A DNA stretch of 27,355 nt, taken from contig CALLHZ010000032.1 of assembly GCA_938009115.1 (NCBI GenBank), positions 1 through 27,355 of the forward strand, read 5' to 3'. This DNA is from an uncultured Clostridia bacterium. GTDB lineage: Bacteria > Bacillota > Clostridia > Peptostreptococcales > Anaerovoracaceae. The notes under the pieces were generated by a model that saw only the letters and a list, made by a program, of their open reading frames with translations, was not told where the DNA came from and ran no database searches. Numbering within the stretch: the stretch's first letter is position 1; each line of letters opens with the position of its first letter. The position numbers and the translations under genes were made by a program. This document shows positions 22,754-27,355 of the stretch, piece after piece.

Positions 22754-25669
22754 TTGGGGAAGAAATGGATCGGACGGCTGATCGGGCCAGCGCTGGCAAT
22801 GGCGCTGGTGTTTTGCATCGTGCCGCCGGAGGAGAGCTACGGGGCTTCGACTTTCAAAGACACGAAAGGGCATTGGGCTGAGAAGTCCATCGAGGAAGCC
22901 GTCTCTTTGGAGATCATCAAGGGCTACAGCGACGGCCGCTTTAAGCCGGACGCCAAGGTGTCCCGGGCGGAATTCATCAGCATGCTGAACCGGGCGCTGG
23001 GCAATACGACCACCGGGAGCATCAGCTTCGGCGACGTGTCCGGCAGCGCCTGGTTTTACTACGATGTGGCCAAAGCTGTTACGGCAGGCTTTGTAGACGG
23101 CTTCAGCGACGGGACGTTTCGCCCCGAGGCATTTATTACCCGGCAGGAGGCGGCGGTGATGCTGTCCCGGCTGCTGCCTGCTTACGGATATACCACGAGC
23201 CTCAGCCGGTTTTCGGATTACCGGTCTGTGGCGTCCTGGGCGGAAACGGCCATGACGAAAATGGCGGGCAAGGGTTATATCTCCGGCTACAGCGACGGAA
23301 AGATCCATCCGCTGGATTCTCTCACAAGAGCCCAGGCGGCAAAAATTATTACCGAGATCGTCGACGAAGAGAACATCGTCACTTCTGATCCTATGGTCAA
23401 GACCGACGGAACAAAGCTGACGAGCCGCATTTACGCCAACAATGTAACGATCCACAAAGATTTGGACGATGGCGATGTGACGATTGAAAACTGTGTCATC
23501 CTCGGAAAACTCATTGTTCAAGGTGGCGGGGAGAACAGCGTCACCGTGAACAATTCAAGAGTGGCCAATGCCCTTGTGGACCGTTCCGCAGGCCGGGTGC
23601 GCCTTTTGGCCAAGGGCGAAACAGCTATTCTCAGCACCGTGTGCGAAGAGGAATTTGCTCTGGAGACTTCCGGGCTTTCGGGGACGGAATTCGGCCCCGG
23701 TTTCCTGCAGGTAAGTCTGCGGTCGTCCTCCAAAGGTACATTCAAGGGAAGCTTTCCCCGAGTGGCTGTTGACGGCTCTTCCGCAGAAATGCAGTTGCTG
23801 TCAGGCACCATCGAGACGCTGGACGTAAACAGCGGCGGCCGCCGTTCGAGTATCACCATAGACAGCAAAGCCGTCGTGAGTCAGGCCAACGTTCATGCGG
23901 AATCCTATTTCAAAGGCAACGGAACCGTTTCCGATATGCAGGTCCACGCAAAGGGCGTCACTTACGAGACGAAGCCGAAAAAATGGTCGATCCGCTCCGG
24001 CGGCGATACGCCTGAACAGCAGGATCCGGAGCTGACGATCACTTTTGCGCCGGTCAACGGTAAGACCAAGGTCTACCTGGATACGAAGATCACGCTCACC
24101 TTCAGCTCTGCTATGCGGGAGGATGACGGCAGTACCATCACCAATTCGGAGATCCCCGGTATCGTGACGATCCGGAAAGGCTCGGCCACAGGCAGCTCGG
24201 TGGCGTACACCGGCTCCATCAATTCGGCGAAGACGGTGATGACTCTGACGCCGACGAGTCCTCTGCTGGAGAACACAAAATATTATATCGTTGTGAAAGC
24301 AGGGACCATGATCGATGCCGATGAAGAGGAAAACGAAGCTGCTTCGTCGTACTTCACCACCGGTGATGATACGGAAACCCTGACGGCCACTTATTCGCCG
24401 GTCAACGGGGATGCGGCGGTGCCGGCGGACAGAAGGAGCTTTACGATCCAGTTTTCGGAAGAACTGACGAAGTATAACGGTGCAGCCATCTCCACCAGCG
24501 ACAGCTACCTGCGCAGCAGTGTGGTGCTCTTCCGCCGGGGGAATACCAGTGTGAGCACATCGGATTATACCGTGTCGATCAACAGCTCGAAGACCCGGAT
24601 CACAGTGACCCTGGACGACGATTATTCGCTCAGCGTCAATACAAAATATACGATCGGCATTCTGAGCAACACGCTGAAAACAGAAGCAGGGGATGCAGTG
24701 GCCGCCTCCAGCGCGACCTGGACGACGGCTGGGCTGCCAACCATGAGCAGCGTGAGCGCTGTGCCCTACGAGACATCCGTGGATTTCAAGGCGACACCCA
24801 ATGTGGGCGGCAGGATCTATGCAGTTCTGCTTCCCGCTGATGCCGCTGCGCCCTCGGCTGCCCGAATCCGGGACGGCAAGGATGCGGCGGATGCCGCTGC
24901 GATCGCCGCGGTCAATAGGGCGGTATCGGCCTCCGGCGCCGCCACGCTGCAGCTTACGGGAGGCAACATCACACGGGATACCGCTTATAAGGTGTACGCC
25001 GTCCTTTACGACGGAAGCGGCAACGCGTCCCAGGTCGCAAACACGACAGTCACCACGGAGCCGTTAAAACTGAAAACCCTGACCATCGTTCCCGACACCG
25101 GCTCTTCCGACATTCTCCCCGGATTCCGGTCAAACAAGCTCGACTACGGCACGATCGTCGTTCCGGACGGGACGTCTTACGTGGAAGTGACGGCTGAGGC
25201 CAATGCCTTGTCCTTTATCGGAGATCTTACAATCAACGGCGATGCGGGTATCGCCGGAAAGCAAGTGGATCTGACCGGCGGTACAGCGACGATCACTGTT
25301 ATCGTTCAAGAGTTGGGGAAACGCAGTGTCACTTATACTGTAACTGTCCGGGTTGCCGGCAGCGCTGCCTTGAGCAGTATCACCATCAATGGCACAGACT
25401 ATGATCCTGACACCTCCGCACCCTTTGCCATCGGCGCGGATCCGGTGCCGGTGACTTTGGTCATCACACCGGAGGATCCGGCGGCCGTCATCGAGATCGA
25501 CGGCGTTGCCGTGACGGCCGGAGATTCGATCACCCTGAACCTGGATTCGGTCATTACGCAAAAGAGCTTTGTGATCGAATCCGCCGACGGCCTGGCCTCC
25601 CGCACCTACACGATCCGCTTTGACCGCACGCCCATTCCCGCTGACCCCGGCGATCCCGGGGAAATATAG
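22754..25669 (+). CDS. Cell-surface protein with three SLH domains, beta-helix-like region and Ig-like repeats
   Basis: The 971-residue exported protein has a signal peptide (residues 1-30, KKWIGRLIGPALAMALVF, cleavage near SYG-AST). Three S-layer homology domains follow at about 33-82, 91-140 and 150-202, with the usual GYSDGRFKP/GFSDGTFRP/GYSDGKIHP and TRAQAAKII motifs. They anchor to secondary cell-wall polymers. Residues 215-400 are repetitive and strand-rich (NVTIHKDLDDGDVTIENC, LIVQGG), like a beta-helix. Then come Ig-like Big_5-type domains at about 420-530 and 535-645 (each starting with FAPVNG or YSPVNG and ending YFTTG or WTTAG), an Fn3-like segment and two cadherin-like repeats (LKTLTIVPDTG, LSSITINGTDYDP). 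Start TTG 22754 follows AAAGGGGGAAA. It may be an S-layer or adhesion protein. Confidence 0.9.
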   Translation: MGKKWIGRLIGPALAMALVFCIVPPEESYGASTFKDTKGHWAEKSIEEAVSLEIIKGYSDGRFKPDAKVSRAEFISMLNRALGNTTTGSISFGDVSGSAWFYYDVAKAVTAGFVDGFSDGTFRPEAFITRQEAAVMLSRLLPAYGYTTSLSRFSDYRSVASWAETAMTKMAGKGYISGYSDGKIHPLDSLTRAQAAKIITEIVDEENIVTSDPMVKTDGTKLTSRIYANNVTIHKDLDDGDVTIENCVILGKLIVQGGGENSVTVNNSRVANALVDRSAGRVRLLAKGETAILSTVCEEEFALETSGLSGTEFGPGFLQVSLRSSSKGTFKGSFPRVAVDGSSAEMQLLSGTIETLDVNSGGRRSSITIDSKAVVSQANVHAESYFKGNGTVSDMQVHAKGVTYETKPKKWSIRSGGDTPEQQDPELTITFAPVNGKTKVYLDTKITLTFSSAMREDDGSTITNSEIPGIVTIRKGSATGSSVAYTGSINSAKTVMTLTPTSPLLENTKYYIVVKAGTMIDADEEENEAASSYFTTGDDTETLTATYSPVNGDAAVPADRRSFTIQFSEELTKYNGAAISTSDSYLRSSVVLFRRGNTSVSTSDYTVSINSSKTRITVTLDDDYSLSVNTKYTIGILSNTLKTEAGDAVAASSATWTTAGLPTMSSVSAVPYETSVDFKATPNVGGRIYAVLLPADAAAPSAARIRDGKDAADAAAIAAVNRAVSASGAATLQLTGGNITRDTAYKVYAVLYDGSGNASQVANTTVTTEPLKLKTLTIVPDTGSSDILPGFRSNKLDYGTIVVPDGTSYVEVTAEANALSFIGDLTINGDAGIAGKQVDLTGGTATITVIVQELGKRSVTYTVTVRVAGSAALSSITINGTDYDPDTSAPFAIGADPVPVTLVITPEDPAAVIEIDGVAVTAGDSITLNLDSVITQKSFVIESADGLASRTYTIRFDRTPIPADPGDPGEI

Positions 25670-25697
25670 GGCGTGCATATCCTCATAGGAAATAAAA

Positions 25698-25727
25698 AAA
25701 ACCACCGGCTCGCGCCGGTGGTTTTCT
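25698..25727. terminator. Bidirectional terminator between the SLH gene and the ligase-like gene
   Basis: AAAACCACCGGC (25698-25709) pairs perfectly with GCCGGTGGTTTT (25714-25725) around TCGC. An A-run on the left and a T-run on the right let it serve both convergent genes. Confidence 0.9.
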
Positions 25728-25736
25728 TGTGCGGTA

Positions 25737-27355
25737 TCAGCTTCGGGCAGCCAGTTTGTCGTTGATGGCGATGCCAAGGCCCAGCAGGCCGTAGAACATG
25801 GGCATCACGGAGACCGAGCTGTCATTGACCAGGGCTGCGGCAAGAAATCCGATGATGCCGAAGAAGACGCCGCTGCCGGCAAAGGTCAGAAAGTCGTCTC
25901 CATAGGAAGCTCTGCGGTAAATGCGCGCGCTGCTGAACAGGTAGATCCCGAAGATCGCCAGCAGGGCGAGCAGCGACAGGCCGCCGGTGCCGATGGCGAC
26001 GCCTATGTACATATTGTGCGGCTTGTCCACCACGATATCATGCGTGGCGCCGGTAGAATATTTTCCGGCGTAATCCTCCTGGGGAAAGACGGCGCAGTAG
26101 GTGTCGGCGCCGGTACCAAGAAACAGTGTGTTTTTCAGCAGCGGAAAGCTTCTGGACCAGATGTATCCCCGCCAGGAGCCGAAGCCCGGATTATTGTCGA
26201 AGCCGATGTGCTCTACAGGATCCAGATCTACCAGCTTGCCCATCCGGTTCCGGTAGAGGATGTCTTCGGCCGACACGGCAAAATCCCAGGTGATGGCCGG
26301 CGTATGAAGACTGATAGCAGAGAATCCGATGGCGGAGGTGTCCATGACGGATCCCATCGAAACCGTCATATAGGGGCGGTATCGGAGATCAGACAGGGCG
26401 TAGCGGGCAGGGCCGCCCTCCGGATCCGCCGGCAGGGATTCCAGCGCTACGGGCTTGCCTTCTTCGTCCAGGACCGATACCCCCGTGAGCTGGCCGTTGC
26501 CGCTTCGTTCGGCGACCAAAGACAAGGGCCTGCCGTTCAGGCTCAGATCGATGCGGTCCGGATGGGTAGCGAAATAGTCGATCACAGGCTTCACGGAGCC
26601 GGCTGCTGCTTCTGTCAGCTCTTCGGGTGCGGCAGGTTCTTTCAGAGCGGTGCCTCCCGTCGTGCTGTGAAAGGCACCTCGCAGCTCCGGGATCCAGCGA
26701 TCGGCGGTAACGGCGGCCACCAGACCGGTGATCAAAAACAGGATCAGCAATGGCTTTGCCCAAGCCAGTAATTTCTTGTTCAGAAGGGCCAGTCCGGCCA
26801 GCCCGATGACCCCTAAGCCCATCAGTCCTCCGGAGGAGGCCGAGCCGATCATGTTGTAAACGAGGAGCGCAAAGAGAAGGGCAAGACCTGCAGCTTTCAG
26901 ACCGGAGCCTTTTTCTTTGCGTATCCAAGCCCGGATGAAGAGCATTCCGAACAGGGGAATGAGCAGAGTCAGATAAAAAGAGACATAGTTGATGTTGTAA
27001 ACCGTTTGATAGATCTCGCGGTTTTGGAACGTAAATTTCAGGAAGGGCTCGCCTTGAAGGGCTGCGGCGTCAATGCTCTCCCAAAGAGGCGTGCCCGAAG
27101 CGCCGGCAATATTGGGCACTAGAAGCTTCTGGCCGATCGCTGTTCGGAAAAAATCCTTGTCCAGAGCTTGGCTCAGCCCCAGCAGGCTCAGGATGGCGCC
27201 GGACGCCGCCAACGGGATCAGAAACAGCTTTACATGGCGTTCAGTGCGGATTGAATTGATGATATAGAACAGAAGAAGCATATAACACAACAGGACCAGC
27301 GTGCCTTCGAAGCGGTCGTTCCAGCCCAGCAGGGAGAATTCTTTGTAATCTGAAA
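25737..27355 (-). CDS. O-antigen ligase-like polytopic membrane protein, 5' end beyond the window
   Basis: The frame stays open to the right edge, so the protein is truncated at its N-terminus. About 538 residues are visible. The first visible part reads DYKEFSLLGWNDRFEGTL, the periplasmic-side motif found before the hydrophobic segments of Wzy_C/O-antigen-ligase proteins. Roughly eight to ten membrane segments follow. The large extracytoplasmic loop (about residues 215-430 of the visible part) has SWRGYIWSRSFPLLKNTLFL, GADTYCAVFPQEDYAGKY and VDKPHNMYIGVAIGTGG. These hold the conserved arginine and histidine regions of the family. The family joins lipid-linked glycans to acceptors; in Bacillota it likely acts on cell-wall or S-layer glycans. 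Which polymer is not known. Confidence 0.85.
   Translation of the reverse strand, partial: SDYKEFSLLGWNDRFEGTLVLLCYMLLLFYIINSIRTERHVKLFLIPLAASGAILSLLGLSQALDKDFFRTAIGQKLLVPNIAGASGTPLWESIDAAALQGEPFLKFTFQNREIYQTVYNINYVSFYLTLLIPLFGMLFIRAWIRKEKGSGLKAAGLALLFALLVYNMIGSASSGGLMGLGVIGLAGLALLNKKLLAWAKPLLILFLITGLVAAVTADRWIPELRGAFHSTTGGTALKEPAAPEELTEAAAGSVKPVIDYFATHPDRIDLSLNGRPLSLVAERSGNGQLTGVSVLDEEGKPVALESLPADPEGGPARYALSDLRYRPYMTVSMGSVMDTSAIGFSAISLHTPAITWDFAVSAEDILYRNRMGKLVDLDPVEHIGFDNNPGFGSWRGYIWSRSFPLLKNTLFLGTGADTYCAVFPQEDYAGKYSTGATHDIVVDKPHNMYIGVAIGTGGLSLLALLAIFGIYLFSSARIYRRASYGDDFLTFAGSGVFFGIIGFLAAALVNDSSVSVMPMFYGLLGLGIAINDKLAARS

Noticed and set aside
27288..27290. TTG as the real start of the ligase-like gene
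   Set aside because: The same frame continues to the window edge with a family-typical motif (LLGWNDRFEGTL), so the true start is outside the window.

Overview
The window looks like a chromosomal segment of an anaerobic, Gram-positive-type bacterium of the Bacillota, most likely class Clostridia. The evidence is strong AGGAGG-like ribosome binding sites, several TTG starts, a pyruvate formate-lyase pair behind a ZTP riboswitch, a complete bacterial V-type ATPase operon, an S-layer (SLH) surface protein and a RocB-like M20 peptidase. No rRNA, tRNA, insertion sequence or CRISPR array was recognised.

Layout. (1) 54-3948, plus strand: a family-4 glycosyltransferase overlapping a TetR-type regulator and closed by a terminator, then a conserved anaerobe radical SAM/SPASM-like enzyme and a two-CBS-domain protein ending in a shared bidirectional terminator. 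(2) 3950-7138, minus strand: pflB-pflA with a consensus promoter, a complete ZTP (pfl-motif) aptamer and an overlapping terminator. The promoter's -35 box lies on the last codons of the upstream V-ATPase operon. (3) 7135-16031, minus strand: nine V-ATPase genes in the order G/H-C-I-K-F-E-A-B-D, with a consensus promoter and a roughly 175-nt leader that carries a terminator-like hairpin and upstream secondary structure. (4) 16071-17219, minus strand: a compact DEAD-box RNA helicase with GC-rich hairpins in its leader. (5) 17423-18146: about 0.7 kb without a credible gene. It holds a GC-rich tandem duplication and a striking array of 39-bp inverted-repeat elements (9-bp arms, always 21 bp apart), organised as a degenerate ~228-bp composite unit present twice. 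(6) 18147-18983, minus strand: a PD-(D/E)XK-like nuclease of unknown role. The repeat array abuts its 3' end, and a perfect 12-bp palindrome lies at its predicted transcription start. (7) 19250-22657, plus strand: M20/RocB-like peptidase, saccharopine-dehydrogenase-like oxidoreductase and a NimA/pyridoxamine-oxidase-like flavoprotein, then a terminator. (8) 22754-25669: a large SLH cell-surface protein, convergent with a partial O-antigen-ligase-like membrane protein that runs off the right edge.

How the parts work together. Pyruvate formate-lyase supplies formate and acetyl-CoA. The ZTP riboswitch ties its expression to shortage of 10-formyl-tetrahydrofolate. No terminator is visible between the last V-ATPase gene and the pfl leader, so V-ATPase transcripts probably also end at, or are gated by, the riboswitch terminator. 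The SLH protein, the ligase-like protein and the glycosyltransferase point to envelope biogenesis.

The most likely undescribed element is the composite repeat array next to the orphan PD-(D/E)XK-like nuclease. The second is the structured leader of the V-ATPase operon.
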